Assembly: GCF_003012745.1 (NCBI RefSeq)
Contig: NZ_PXYK01000001.1
Coordinates: forward strand, 248,001-312,000
Source: Kumtagia ephedrae
GTDB lineage: Bacteria; Pseudomonadota; Alphaproteobacteria; Rhizobiales; Rhizobiaceae
Direction: 5' to 3'
Length of the DNA stretch: 64,000 nt
Positions 44,814-55,604 of this stretch are shown here, in pieces. The position numbers were made by a program, and so were the translations under genes. The notes beneath the pieces were generated by a model. That model saw nothing but the letters and a program-made list of their open reading frames with translations, did not search any database and had not been told where the DNA came from. Position 1 is the first letter of the stretch, and each line of letters opens with the position of its first letter.

Positions 44814-45251
44814 ATGACCACCCTGCCCGAGGCCCGGCGCAAGCCCGCCATCACCATCGCCAGATCGGAGCACCAGCGCCTGCTCTCCTTCGCCACCGCG
44901 CTCGAAAGCCGCGACCCGGATCTGGCGGAGACGCTGCTCGGCGAATTGGAGCGTGCCCGCATCGTCGACGATCACCGGCTCGCCGGATCGGTGGTGCGGA
45001 TGGGATCGACCGTGCGGTATCAGGCTGGCGACGAGATCAGGACGGTCACCCTCGTCTATCCGGCGGAAGCCGACATCGCGCTCGGCAGGGTCTCGGTGCT
45101 GACGCCGGTCGGTGCCGCCCTGCTCGGCCTTTCCCCGGGCCAGTCGATCGACTGGACGGACCGCAACGGCCGTCGCCACGATCTGACGGTTGTTCGGGTC
45201 GGGAGCGAAGACTCTGCCCGGCCCGGGGATCGGAGCGCCGCCGCCCGATGA
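44814..45251 (+). CDS. rnk: Rnk-like regulator of nucleoside diphosphate kinase (GreA/GreB C-domain fold)
   Basis: A 145-residue protein of the Rnk family, which shares the GreA/GreB C-terminal domain and an RNA-polymerase-binding coiled coil but lacks transcript cleavage. The N-terminal helices are ITIARSEHQRLLSFATALES, and the C-terminal FKBP-like part is VVRMGSTVRYQAGDEIRTVT, LVYPAEADIALGRVSVLTPV, GAALLGLSPGQSIDW. It is followed by a second gene of the same family. A role in polymerase function or NDP-kinase control is inferred from the family. Confidence 0.88.
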   Translation: MTTLPEARRKPAITIARSEHQRLLSFATALESRDPDLAETLLGELERARIVDDHRLAGSVVRMGSTVRYQAGDEIRTVTLVYPAEADIALGRVSVLTPVGAALLGLSPGQSIDWTDRNGRRHDLTVVRVGSEDSARPGDRSAAAR

Positions 45252-45410
45252 GCGCAATCCCTCGAGGCGCGGGTCCGGCCGGACCCAGCAGCGGGCTCCG
45301 GCCGGGATCGCCATCCTGCGCCGCCGGATCGGATCGGCGGCTGCCCGGGAGGACGCGCCGTCGTGAATTCCCGACCGCCCCTGATGCCGCGGCGCGGCGG
45401 GAGGCCCGCG

Positions 45411-45938
45411 ATGCGCCCTGATCAGCCCTGCCTGCTCACGACCAAGGATTTCGCCATCCTCGAGGTCATGCTCGGGCGCTGCTTGGGGCGTGACGACCCG
45501 CTTCGCCCGATCATCGCGGCAAAACTCGCCGCCGCCCGGGTCGTCCTTCACGAGGATATTCCGGCCGGTGTGGTCACGCTGAACAGTCGCGTCCGCTACC
45601 GGGCCGGCGACGGACCGGCGCAGACCCGCGTCATCAGCCATGACGAGATGCATGGTCTGGTCGGCTCGATCCTGCCGATCCGGCAGCCGCGCGGCCTGGC
45701 GCTGCTCGGCCTGGCCGAAGGCCAGTCTTTCGCCGTCACGCAGAACAGGCAGGCGACGGTGATGACGGTGCTGGAGGTGATCTACCAGCCGGAGGCGGCC
45801 CGCCATGCGCGGAGCAAGCTGTCCGGCGCCTATGCAGCGCCGCGCCTGCGCCTTGTCCACGACGCCGGACCCCTTTCACCGGGAAAGGCCGCGCGGCCCC
45901 CGACCAATTCCGACGATCCCGGCCCCTCCGCCGCATGA
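45411..45938 (+). CDS. Second Rnk/GreA-C-domain protein
   Basis: A 175-residue paralogue of the preceding gene. CLLTTKDFAILEVMLGRCLG resembles the family's N-terminal helices. TLNSRVRYRAGDGPAQTRVI and RGLALLGLAEGQSF match the GreA/B C-domain. It has an added Pro/Ala-rich tail of about 40 residues. I chose the ATG at 45411 (MRPDQPCLL), which has GCGGGAGG before it, instead of the in-frame GTG at 45363. The two rnk-like genes are 159 bp apart and probably co-transcribed. Confidence 0.85.
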   Translation: MRPDQPCLLTTKDFAILEVMLGRCLGRDDPLRPIIAAKLAAARVVLHEDIPAGVVTLNSRVRYRAGDGPAQTRVISHDEMHGLVGSILPIRQPRGLALLGLAEGQSFAVTQNRQATVMTVLEVIYQPEAARHARSKLSGAYAAPRLRLVHDAGPLSPGKAARPPTNSDDPGPSAA

Positions 45939-45952
45939 GCCGCGGCCGATCC

Positions 45953-46351
45953 TTATCCGCCGAACACCACCTGATGCATCACCCTGCCTGGCAGCAGGGT
46001 GAAAAGTCCCGCGCCGACGAGGGCAAGCAGATAAAGCGAGATCATCGCCTTCCGGTGCCGGTCGACGCGGTGCCGATGCGCATGCCAGACGGCGAGCGGC
46101 ACGGTCATCAGCACGAGCACAGACAGAAGATGGATCGGGCTCCACGGCCCGATGAGCCGGATCTCGTGAATCCAGAACCCGCTCGCAGCGACGAAAAGCA
46201 TGAGGCCGGCCCAAATGAAGCCCACCATGCGATGGCGCACGGTGCCCTTCGGCAGCGCGAACTGCGCGGCGCCGAGCACCAGGGCCGCCAGCGCCGCCAG
46301 TGCATGCCCGGGAATCGGCGCCGACTCGGCCAGAAGAGGCTCCAGCGACAT
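45953..46351 (-). CDS. DUF2306 membrane protein
   Basis: A 132-residue membrane protein with four transmembrane segments (GHALAALAALVLGAAQFAL, MVGFIWAGLMLFVAASGFWI, IHLLSVLVLMTVPLAVWHAH, ALVGAGLFTLLPG). The His-rich loop HAHRHRVDRHRKAM between helices 3 and 4 is characteristic of DUF2306. It may bind haem or metal. No function is established. The ATG is preceded by GGGAGGATCGACC. It is convergent with the rnk pair, 14 bp apart. Confidence 0.85.
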   Translation of the reverse strand: MSLEPLLAESAPIPGHALAALAALVLGAAQFALPKGTVRHRMVGFIWAGLMLFVAASGFWIHEIRLIGPWSPIHLLSVLVLMTVPLAVWHAHRHRVDRHRKAMISLYLLALVGAGLFTLLPGRVMHQVVFGG

Positions 46352-46578
46352 GGTCGATCCTCCCTCGTCGCTTTTGCGCTGAATCAGAGCGGAATGCGAT
46401 CAGGATGAACCGGCATTCCGCTCCCATTCCTTGTCTTGTCGCATGATCCTAGTCCGAAAGATCCGCGATCCTCCGGGATCATGCTCCAACGCCGGCTAAG
46501 GACGTTCCGGACGGTCGTTACGGTCCCGGCCTGCATTTGCCCGCCCCTTGCCGGGCAGGGCACCGCACGACCATTCCG

Positions 46579-47499
46579 TCATGGCATCTTCTCCAGCAGC
46601 GCCTTGACCACGTTGGCGGAATTGGTCGAGGCGAGCGCCATGAAGGTTGCCATCTCGTTGGCCCCCTCGCCGCCGCCGGCGAGATCGGAAAGGCTGCGCA
46701 CGGCGACAAACGGCACGCCGTTGGCATAGGCGACATGCGCGACCGCCGCGCTCTCCATGTCCAGCACCTTTGCCGCGAACGTCGCATGCACGTATTCGCG
46801 GAACGCGGCGTTGTCGACGAAGGCCTGGCCCGACACGCCATTGCCGCCGACGACGATTTTTGGCTTCTCGCTCAGGCATTTGTTCTCCGCCGCGCAGGCG
46901 GCGAGGTCGAGTTCGCCGGCGACCTTGCGGGCGATCTCCAGCAGGCCCGGATCGCTCGGGAACCAGAAGCGCGCCTCCTCGCCCGAAGCCCCGTCGCGGG
47001 CGACGCCGACCGGACGCGGCACGATCATGCCGAAGCCGTCGAACTCGCCCTCCTCCATGAAGGGCGGGATGGCGAAGCCGTCCGCCGTCTCGCGCGCGAA
47101 CACCGCCTCCAGATACTGCCCCCACTGGTCGGCCACCACGACGTCGCCGATGTTGAGTGCCGGGTCGACGCCGCCGGCGATGCCGGAAAAGACGACCGAG
47201 GTCACGCTGAAGCGGTCGAGCGCTGATTGCGTGGTCATGGCCGCGTTGACCATGCTGACGCCGCTCAGGAACAGTACGACGTCCTTGCCGGCGAGCGTGC
47301 CGGTGACGAAGGTCCGCCCGTTGATCGTGTGCTCCCTGCCCTCGGCAAGATCAGCCCTGAGGGCCAGCCATTCAGGCTGGAACGCCGACACCACGGCGAT
47401 CCGCGGCTTGTCGTCCAGCAGTTCCGCCGCCTGGCCCGCGGGAGCAATCGCGACCAGGGCAAGGAGAAGAACCGCAACAACGCGTTCGAGCGCAGCCAT
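46579..47499 (-). CDS. 5'-methylthioadenosine/S-adenosylhomocysteine nucleosidase-like protein with a signal peptide
   Basis: A 306-residue PNP/UDP-family nucleosidase, expected to split adenine from MTA or SAH. IAVVSAFQPEWLALR is the family start after the signal. SVVFSGIAGGVDP, then KVLDMESAAVAHVAYANG (Glu of the active site) and VAVRSLSDLAGG (catalytic Asp) are preserved. Unusually, a hydrophobic signal at residues 1-24 (VVAVLLLALVAIAPAGQAA) suggests periplasmic location. It carries an insertion of ~40 residues with two Cys (LAACAAENKCLSE), a possible disulphide in line with export. Start at 47499 (MAALERVV); an ATG at 47526 would add nine residues. Confidence 0.85.
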   Translation of the reverse strand: MAALERVVAVLLLALVAIAPAGQAAELLDDKPRIAVVSAFQPEWLALRADLAEGREHTINGRTFVTGTLAGKDVVLFLSGVSMVNAAMTTQSALDRFSVTSVVFSGIAGGVDPALNIGDVVVADQWGQYLEAVFARETADGFAIPPFMEEGEFDGFGMIVPRPVGVARDGASGEEARFWFPSDPGLLEIARKVAGELDLAACAAENKCLSEKPKIVVGGNGVSGQAFVDNAAFREYVHATFAAKVLDMESAAVAHVAYANGVPFVAVRSLSDLAGGGEGANEMATFMALASTNSANVVKALLEKMP

Positions 47500-47580
47500 A
47501 GTGATCGATCTCGTCCCCAACAGCACGGTTCACCTCAGAGCCGGCCGCGCCGGACCGGCAAGCACGCATCGAGCCCTCGG

Positions 47581-48087
47581 TCAGAACGGAATTTCGTCGT
47601 CGAGCGAACCGCCACCGCCGCCGCGCGCGCCGCCGGCGCGCTGGCCGCGATCGTCCCCGGCGCCCGAATAGCCGAAATCCGAGCCGGCGCGGGCCGATCC
47701 GCCGGAATAGCCGACCTGTGCGTCGCCGCCCTGCCCGCGTGCGTCGAGCATCTGCAATTCACCACGGAATTTCTGCAGCACCACTTCGGTCGTGTAGCGG
47801 TCCTGGCCGCTCTGGTCCTGCCATTTGCGGGTCTGCAACTGACCCTCGACATAGACCTTCATGCCCTTCTTCAGGTACTGCTCGGCCACCTTGGCGAGGT
47901 TGTCGTTGAAGATCACGACATTGTGCCACTCGGTCTTTTCCTTGCGGTCGCCGGAATTCTTGTCGCGCCAGGACTCGGAGGTGGCGATGCGCAGGTTGAC
48001 GACCGGGTCGCCCGAGTTCAACCGGCGGATTTCGGGGTCGGCACCCAGATTGCCGACCAGAATGACCTTGTTGACACTGCCCGCCAT
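47581..48087 (-). CDS. ssb: Single-stranded DNA-binding protein
   Basis: A 168-residue SSB that coats ssDNA in replication, repair and recombination. The OB-fold fills residues 1-110 ([47 protein letters not shown]). A Gly-rich linker follows, and the acidic interaction tip LDDEIPF ends the protein. The ATG at 48087 (MAGSVNKV) is preferred to the GTG just before it, as GGAGAAAG lies at the right distance. Alphaproteobacteria often keep ssb beside uvrA, as here (about 2.4 kb apart). Confidence 0.97.
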   Translation of the reverse strand: MAGSVNKVILVGNLGADPEIRRLNSGDPVVNLRIATSESWRDKNSGDRKEKTEWHNVVIFNDNLAKVAEQYLKKGMKVYVEGQLQTRKWQDQSGQDRYTTEVVLQKFRGELQMLDARGQGGDAQVGYSGGSARAGSDFGYSGAGDDRGQRAGGARGGGGGSLDDEIPF

Positions 48088-48300
48088 CACGCTTTCTCCA
48101 CGCTTGTCCTAAATTCAGCCGTCCTTGGACACTGGCGGCATCTTATCCGATCGTCGCCGGCTGCGCGGCGACCGGCGCAATTTCCATCCACCTGTCCACA
48201 GGTGTTTTGTACCCGTTTTGTTCGGCATGCGCCAGCAAAAAATGTCAGGAATTGGCGTTCATGCGTTTCGCATCGGCCGGTCTCGTCCTACATTGGCGGA

Positions 48301-48567
48301 ATGATCGCCGTCGTCCGCCGTCTCGGCAGCTTCATGCTGCCAATCCTGCTGCTCATGGCGCCCGCGCCCGTTCGGGCCGACGAGGCCCGGCAGCCGCTTC
48401 CCGGCGTGGTCCGGCCGGACCCGATCGTCAAGCCGCTGGAAGAGCCGATCGAACCGCCGCGCCCTGACGCCGACGGCTTCGTGCGCATGGGCGACTGGGA
48501 CGTGCGCATCTCCGGCTCGGTGGCCGTCGACATCACCGCCGGCACCCTCAAGACCTTGCCGCGCTGA
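48301..48567 (+). CDS. Small exported protein, unrecognised
   Basis: An 88-residue protein starting MIAVVRRLGSFMLPILLLMA with cleavage expected after VRADE's ADA-like stretch near residue 27. The short mature part is Pro-rich (PGVVRPDPIVKPLEEPIEPP), ending VRISGSVAVDITAGTLKTLP. It is divergent from ssb and convergent with the 375-residue gene. Nothing more can be said from the sequence. Confidence 0.7.
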   Translation: MIAVVRRLGSFMLPILLLMAPAPVRADEARQPLPGVVRPDPIVKPLEEPIEPPRPDADGFVRMGDWDVRISGSVAVDITAGTLKTLPR

Positions 48568-48576
48568 CGCGCCCGC

Positions 48577-49704
48577 CTACGGGCGGACCAGTTCCTCGTA
48601 GGTATGGATCTGGACGAGCGGCTGCCCGATCATGCCCTTCAGGGCCGATTTCAGCATGATCTTGGCGCGGTCGGCCCTCAGCTTCGAATTGGCCGAAAGC
48701 AGCAGGACGCCCGGCGTCAGCTCGATCGACGCCAGCACCGGCGTCCCGTCCTCGAGCTCCATATGCAGGCGACCGTCGCGCACCTGCGGCAGCTTGCCAG
48801 ACGCAAGGTCCCTGCCCTCGTCCTCCCCGTCGATCCAGTTCCAGACGAACTCGTCTTCGCCGCGCAGGTCGGGAAGCGCATCGAGGCGGCCGCGGATCGC
48901 ATCCTCGGAAACCCCGGCGGTGAGCGGATACGACATGGTGTGGAAAAGCAGCTCCTCGCCGTCGCTGTTGAAGCGCGGCGGCGGCACCTTCTCCAGCCTG
49001 CCCTTCAGCCTGTGATCGAGCCAGATGGCGGTGAATTCGGGCGCCGCGTCCATCAGATAGATCGTCTCGCCGATCTGCCGCGGATCCATGCCGCCAAGAT
49101 CCTCGCCTGACGAAACCGCCTGGCCGGAGATTTCGTCGCCGAGCCGCTTCATCTCGGCGCCGATGGTCCCGAGCACCTCGTCGGCAGCGGCCGGGCCGAA
49201 GACGACCACACCGCCGGCGAGGCGATGCCTGCCCGACACTTCGACGATCCGGCCGCCGATGCGATCGCCGTCCTTCAGCATCCGCGTCGCCGCATGCTCG
49301 GTCACCTCTACCGGATCGCCGCCGAGCAGCAGGTCGCGTGCCAGCATCGACTGGCCCGCAACGATCCCGCTCACCTCGTGGAGGCTGAAAACGGAGTCAC
49401 GCAGGGCCTCCATGTAGCGCCGGGTGGACGGCGTCTCCTTCCAGCCGCGGCGCTTCAGATAGTCGTCGATCACGGTGCGCTCGTCCTCGTCCGACAGCGG
49501 GCGCGTCAGGAAATCCTCGAAGGCACAGCTCCACAGGCTGTTCATGTCGGTCTCGCCGATGAGTTCCTCGAGCTTGTCGAAATCGATCCCGTAGGCGTCG
49601 AAGGACGGGCCGAAGTGATGGTCGAACACCTCGTCGAGAAGATCCCGCCAGTCGTCCCGGTCGGACCATTTCACAAGGCCGGAGAGTTCATGGCCTTTCG
49701 GCAT
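48577..49704 (-). CDS. Unrecognised soluble protein
   Basis: A 375-residue acidic cytoplasmic protein without signal peptide or membrane segment. Its N-terminal part (WRDLLDEVFDHHFGPSFDAY) is helical. The middle contains SGRHRLAGGVVVFGPAAADE and the C-terminus TPVLASIELTPGVLLLSANS then RADRAKIMLKSALKGMIGQP. I do not recognise the family. The start MPKGHELSG at 49704 is chosen for protein-like composition. It lies between ssb and uvrA and its leader contains two hairpins (49753-49851). Confidence 0.75.
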   Translation of the reverse strand: MPKGHELSGLVKWSDRDDWRDLLDEVFDHHFGPSFDAYGIDFDKLEELIGETDMNSLWSCAFEDFLTRPLSDEDERTVIDDYLKRRGWKETPSTRRYMEALRDSVFSLHEVSGIVAGQSMLARDLLLGGDPVEVTEHAATRMLKDGDRIGGRIVEVSGRHRLAGGVVVFGPAAADEVLGTIGAEMKRLGDEISGQAVSSGEDLGGMDPRQIGETIYLMDAAPEFTAIWLDHRLKGRLEKVPPPRFNSDGEELLFHTMSYPLTAGVSEDAIRGRLDALPDLRGEDEFVWNWIDGEDEGRDLASGKLPQVRDGRLHMELEDGTPVLASIELTPGVLLLSANSKLRADRAKIMLKSALKGMIGQPLVQIHTYEELVRP

Positions 49705-49752
49705 CGGCAAAGCCTTTCTGGCGCGGATCGACGCGAAGCATCTCAATCTAAC

Positions 49753-49851
49753 GTCCGGGACGTAGCAGCGCGACCCGGACGGCGCAAGAAAGCGGGATTT
49801 CCACAAAGATGAAGCCCTGCCGCCGGTTCATCGGCATGCAGGGCTTCTTTT
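49753..49851 (+). terminator. Hairpin pair ending in an intrinsic-terminator-like stem
   Basis: The second stem is GAAGCCCTGC (49811-49820) paired with GCAGGGCTTC (49838-49847), a perfect 10-bp stem followed by TTTT in the plus direction. The first stem is GTCCGGG (49753-49759) with CCCGGAC (49774-49780). No plus-strand gene ends here: the nearest, at 48301-48567, is 1.2 kb back. A small RNA of ~100 nt, or, read in the other direction, a structured leader of the 48577-49704 gene, are the two simple explanations. Confidence 0.55.
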
Positions 49852-50283
49852 CGGATTTTACCCGATTGCCGGGAGCGTTTTACCGGCTTTTTCTTCGAGT
49901 GCCTCGCGGCTTCACGCCGACGACTCGACTATGGTCTCTGATTGTCGGGGGAAAACGGCGGTCTCGCGCCGGACTTCATCCCGGCCGATCCTCGCCGCCG
50001 CTCCGCGTCAGGCGCGGAGCCTTTCGGGACTGTCCGGTGGAGTCATGCCTCACTCCCGCGTATGTTCGACCAATGCCTGCCAAGTGACTGCCTGCGGCGT
50101 CTCGCAGACCGGCGCCCTGCCCTGCCGACCGGCCTTTCCGGTCGGGGTCACCGTGGCGACGGTCGGAGTGTGCCAAGCCTGCCCGCCCCCGTCAACCGAA
50201 GAAGGCCGGCCGCCGAAAAAAGTGATCGCCGCCGCACAAACCTTGCCCGGCAAACAGGCCGCGGGGCTTGTGTCAGGAGACTC
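49852..50283. other. 432-bp gap upstream of uvrA
   Basis: No gene is supported. Short GC-rich self-complementary pieces occur (for example GCTCCGCG / CGCGGAGC near 50004-50023 and GACCGGCC / GGTC near 50126-50142). The uvrA promoter region and SOS box lie just to the right. Confidence 0.4.
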
Positions 50284-50298
50284 GTTCGACCTTTGTTC
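50284..50298 (+). promoter_or_regulatory. SOS (LexA) box in front of uvrA
   Basis: GTTCGACCTTTGTTC fits the alphaproteobacterial LexA consensus GTTC-N7-GTTC exactly. It lies 146 bp before the uvrA start codon, in a position suited to SOS control of nucleotide excision repair, as known for uvrA in this class. Confidence 0.85.
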
Positions 50299-50443
50299 TT
50301 TTCGCTTGCCCAAACCCGTCAAACCGGCCTAAATCCGCCGGCGGCGGCGCGCGCTCGCAAAGGCGGCGCGCATGCCTACATAGGCGGTGCCGGCACCACG
50401 CGGACCGGCCCTGAAATCCATTCTGACGAGACGGCGGAGCGGC

Positions 50444-53364
<2,921 letters not shown>

Positions 53365-53368
<4 letters not shown>

Positions 53369-53691
53369 GCGAGACGCTGGAACGCATCCGCGATCTCGTG
53401 GCATCGGGATGTTATGCATTTTCCAACCATGCCTATGAAGAATTGGCCGCGGACGGTATATTGCCTCGTGAAATCCTTGCCGGCTTGCCAGCGGCAATTG
53501 TGGTCGAGGACTATCCAGACGCCAAACGCGGTCCGTCAGTTCTGGTATTCTGGCGTGGAGAAAATGGAGATCCGCTGCATGCCGTTTGGGGCGTCCATGC
53601 GTCCAACGCGGACAGGGCGATCCTGATAACAGTTTACAGGCCGAACCCGAAACTGTGGACGCCCGACTATCTCAAGAGGTTGCGACCATGA
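53365..53691 (+). CDS. DUF4258 protein, possible toxin
   Basis: A 108-residue protein of the DUF4258 family, a RelE/BrnT-like fold often found in toxin-antitoxin loci. The hallmark is [20 protein letters not shown] (residues about 17-36). The C-terminal part reads [20 protein letters not shown], then [17 protein letters not shown]. It starts at GTG, overlapping the uvrA stop by 4 bases, so its translation may depend on uvrA. The next gene starts 4 bases before this one stops (ATGA). No toxicity is shown; the role is inferred from the fold and two-gene layout. Confidence 0.85.
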
Positions 53692-53912
53692 CCGAGACAC
53701 GAACCGAAAAGACAATCAAGCACATCCACGAAGGCAAATACGCAGCCGACGTGCGGATCACGCTTCACTACGATGGTTCCGACTGGGACCCGACGATCGA
53801 TCGGGAAGATGTCGAAAAGCTGGATCGCGTTCGTTTCGCGCTTCGTCACGGCGATCTGGCTGCAGCCGCGAAAGACGCGAAGATTTACGAACTCCTGCCT
53901 ATCTCCGCATAG
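53688..53912 (+). CDS. Small partner of the DUF4258 gene, possible antitoxin
   Basis: A 74-residue acidic/basic mixed protein (KTIKHIHEGKYAADVRITLH, DPTIDREDVEKLDRVRFALR). It is translationally coupled to the DUF4258 gene by a 4-bp overlap. Small proteins of this kind sit downstream of DUF4258 genes in several alphaproteobacteria. An antitoxin role is the natural guess but no DNA-binding fold is evident. It ends immediately before a decayed copy of the uvrA 3' end. Confidence 0.75.
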   Translation: MTETRTEKTIKHIHEGKYAADVRITLHYDGSDWDPTIDREDVEKLDRVRFALRHGDLAAAAKDAKIYELLPISA

Positions 53913-53913
53913 T

Positions 53914-54030
53914 GGCGGCTGGTGGCCTCCGGTACGCCGGAGGAGGTCGTGACCGAACCGCGCAGCTACACCGGGCAATTCTTGAAGGACCTGCTGGAGC
54001 GAAGGCGGGGAGGCGCGAGGCGGCGGAGTC
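53914..54030 (+). pseudogene. Displaced remnant of a uvrA 3' end
   Basis: This stretch repeats the last ~115 bp of uvrA with differences. In frame it reads [20 protein letters not shown] then FLKDLLERR, against [20 protein letters not shown] then FLKELLERR in uvrA itself. Past that point it decays into GGARRRSRS. No start codon or promoter is present. It is best explained as the original uvrA end left behind when the DUF4258 module, with a replacement uvrA tail, integrated at the stop codon. Confidence 0.85.
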
Positions 54031-54053
54031 GTAGTCCAATCCAATTGGACTAC
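54031..54053. repeat. Perfect 23-nt hairpin at the uvrA scar
   Basis: GTAGTCCAAT, then CCA, then ATTGGACTAC: a perfect 10-bp stem with a 3-base loop, A/T-richer than its surroundings. It begins exactly where the uvrA remnant ends. It has no T-run, so it is not an obvious terminator. It may be part of the junction left by integration or the original uvrA terminator stem. Confidence 0.7.
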
Positions 54054-54067
54054 GGCGAGCCCAATGT

Positions 54068-54301
54068 CTAGTTCCTTGAAGGAAAGCGAAAAACCGCGCC
54101 GCCGGAATTGCTGTCTTCATTGCGCTTAGGCCTAGCGTCACGGCGCAATGTGATCACGCGAGCCGCTTCCATTGTGAGCCAGCCGAACGGTAATCCGGCT
54201 AGGCTTTCGACATCATGCGGGAGCAGCGGCAAATCCAAGCATAGAGCTTCCTTGCTTATCTGCCCGGCGTCGACAATTAGACGCCCCGCCAACGGACGCA
54301 C
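54068..54301 (-). CDS. Doubtful 77-codon gene or fragment
   Basis: A minus-strand frame from a GTG at 54301 reads protein-like (RPLAGRLIVDAGQISKEALC, then DVESLAGLPFGWLTMEAARV), ending FRFPSRN. The composition is lower in GC than the neighbours, like the adjoining uvrA scar. No ribosome-binding site or family is recognised. It may be the tail of a gene cut off by the same event that left the uvrA remnant. Confidence 0.3.
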   Translation of the reverse strand: MRPLAGRLIVDAGQISKEALCLDLPLLPHDVESLAGLPFGWLTMEAARVITLRRDARPKRNEDSNSGGAVFRFPSRN

Positions 54302-54340
54302 CGCTTGCGCCCGCCATCCCGATATCCCAATTATCCACCC

Positions 54341-55285
54341 ATGACTGGCGAGGCGAACATCGAGCGTCGGGGCTGGGGCCTGCCCGCCTCCATCGCGGTG
54401 CATGCGCTGGTCGCCGCGCTGGTCATCTTCGGGCTCCCCAAAACCCTGTCGCAGCCGCAGGAAGAAGAGGTCGTATCGGTCACGCTCGAGCCGCCGCCGA
54501 AACCGCCCGAACCGGCCAAGGCCGAGCCGCCGCCACCGCCACCCGAGCCGGCCAAGCCGCCAGAGCCGGCGCCGGAACAGGCGGCCGCCTCCCCGATCCC
54601 GCCGCTCAATCCCGTGGTGAAATTCGGCGAGAAGGATGCCGGGCCGCGCCGATCGTTCGCCGGCGCGGGCGCCGAGGACAATCCGGCGCCCCAGCCTCCC
54701 GTCGCGGACGAACGGAAAGCCGCGGACGAAGCCGCGCCCGAAAACCCGGAGCAGGATGAAACGCAGCCGGCCGCTGAAAACGACGAAGCCAAGGAGCCCG
54801 GCAAGGCCGACGACAGAACCGGCAACGCCGCGGAGCAGCAGCTGACGACCACGGCGGCGACTCCGGACAAGGCACCGCTGCCGTCCGGTCCACCGCCCAG
54901 GCAGGCGAAGGCCGCGTCGGAGCCAAAGCTGCACGAGGCGCGGACCTTGTTCTCGCGCTCCGCGACCGGCGGCCCGGCGGCGACGACGGCGATGGCCAAC
55001 ATCCCGCGCGGCGTCCGCATCGGCCGGCTCTGCGAGACGGAGCTGGGTCTGCAACTGCTCAACGGCGGCCACTTTCCGGACCTGCTGCCGTCCTACAGGC
55101 TGGAAGAGGGCACGGTTCTGGCGATCCAGCGCTCGGCATACCGCCGCGCCGGCGGCGTCTGGCACGATCTGAGCTTCGAATGCCAGGTCGACGCGGACGC
55201 GACCGGCGTGGTGTCGTTCGCCTTCCGCGTCGGCGATCCGATCCCGCGCGCGGAGGCGGCGCGGCTCGGCCTGCCGTTGCAATGA
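54341..55285 (+). CDS. DUF930 protein with TonB-like N-terminus
   Basis: A 314-residue protein with one transmembrane segment (LPASIAVHALVAALVIFGLP, residues 14-33). A Pro/Glu-rich spacer (PPPKPPEPAKAEPPPPPPEP) and an acidic low-complexity region follow. The C-terminal DUF930 domain runs from about residue 220 (ANIPRGVRIGRLCETELGLQ, HDLSFECQVDADATGVVSF). The layout suggests an inner-membrane anchor holding a periplasmic domain. DUF930 has no known function and is mostly rhizobial. ATG at 54341. Confidence 0.88.
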   Translation: MTGEANIERRGWGLPASIAVHALVAALVIFGLPKTLSQPQEEEVVSVTLEPPPKPPEPAKAEPPPPPPEPAKPPEPAPEQAAASPIPPLNPVVKFGEKDAGPRRSFAGAGAEDNPAPQPPVADERKAADEAAPENPEQDETQPAAENDEAKEPGKADDRTGNAAEQQLTTTAATPDKAPLPSGPPPRQAKAASEPKLHEARTLFSRSATGGPAATTAMANIPRGVRIGRLCETELGLQLLNGGHFPDLLPSYRLEEGTVLAIQRSAYRRAGGVWHDLSFECQVDADATGVVSFAFRVGDPIPRAEAARLGLPLQ

Positions 55286-55310
55286 CGACCGGCCGCCGCC
55301 GCACACGCAG

Positions 55311-55604
55311 CTACTCCCACATCGTCCCCGCGCCCAACTCCTTCAGCCACCTGTCCTTCGACAGCAGCGTCAATCCCTCGACCACCGCCTGGGCCCCGAG
55401 CATCCGGTCGAACGGATCGCGATGCTCGGGGCCGTAGGCACCTGCCCGTACGGCATGCATGGCGGACAGCGGCAGCAGGTCGAATCCCTCCGCCGCCACG
55501 ACAGCGTCGAATGCGCCGACCAGCGGCCCCACCTCCGGCCAGCGCCCGCGATGATGCTTGTAGGACATCTCGCAGGCCGACACCGCGCTCGCGCCTCGCA
55601 GCAC
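55311..55604 (-). pseudogene. VapC-like PIN-domain toxin, N-terminus missing
   Basis: The frame encodes the last ~95 residues of a VapC-type PIN ribonuclease: SAVSACEMSYKHHRGRWPEV (family SAVSAWEIAIKHRLGRL), LLPLSAMHAVRAG, HRDPFDRMLGAQAVVEGLTL and LSKDRW. The first ~45 residues, with the leading Asp of the active site (LLLDTH), are absent. At its 5' end it meets another truncated gene on the opposite strand. No VapB partner is seen. It should be inactive. Confidence 0.8.

Noticed and set aside
49852-50283. Possible short genes upstream of uvrA
   Set aside because: Frames are short, Cys/Arg-rich and compositionally unlike genes; nothing recognised on either strand.
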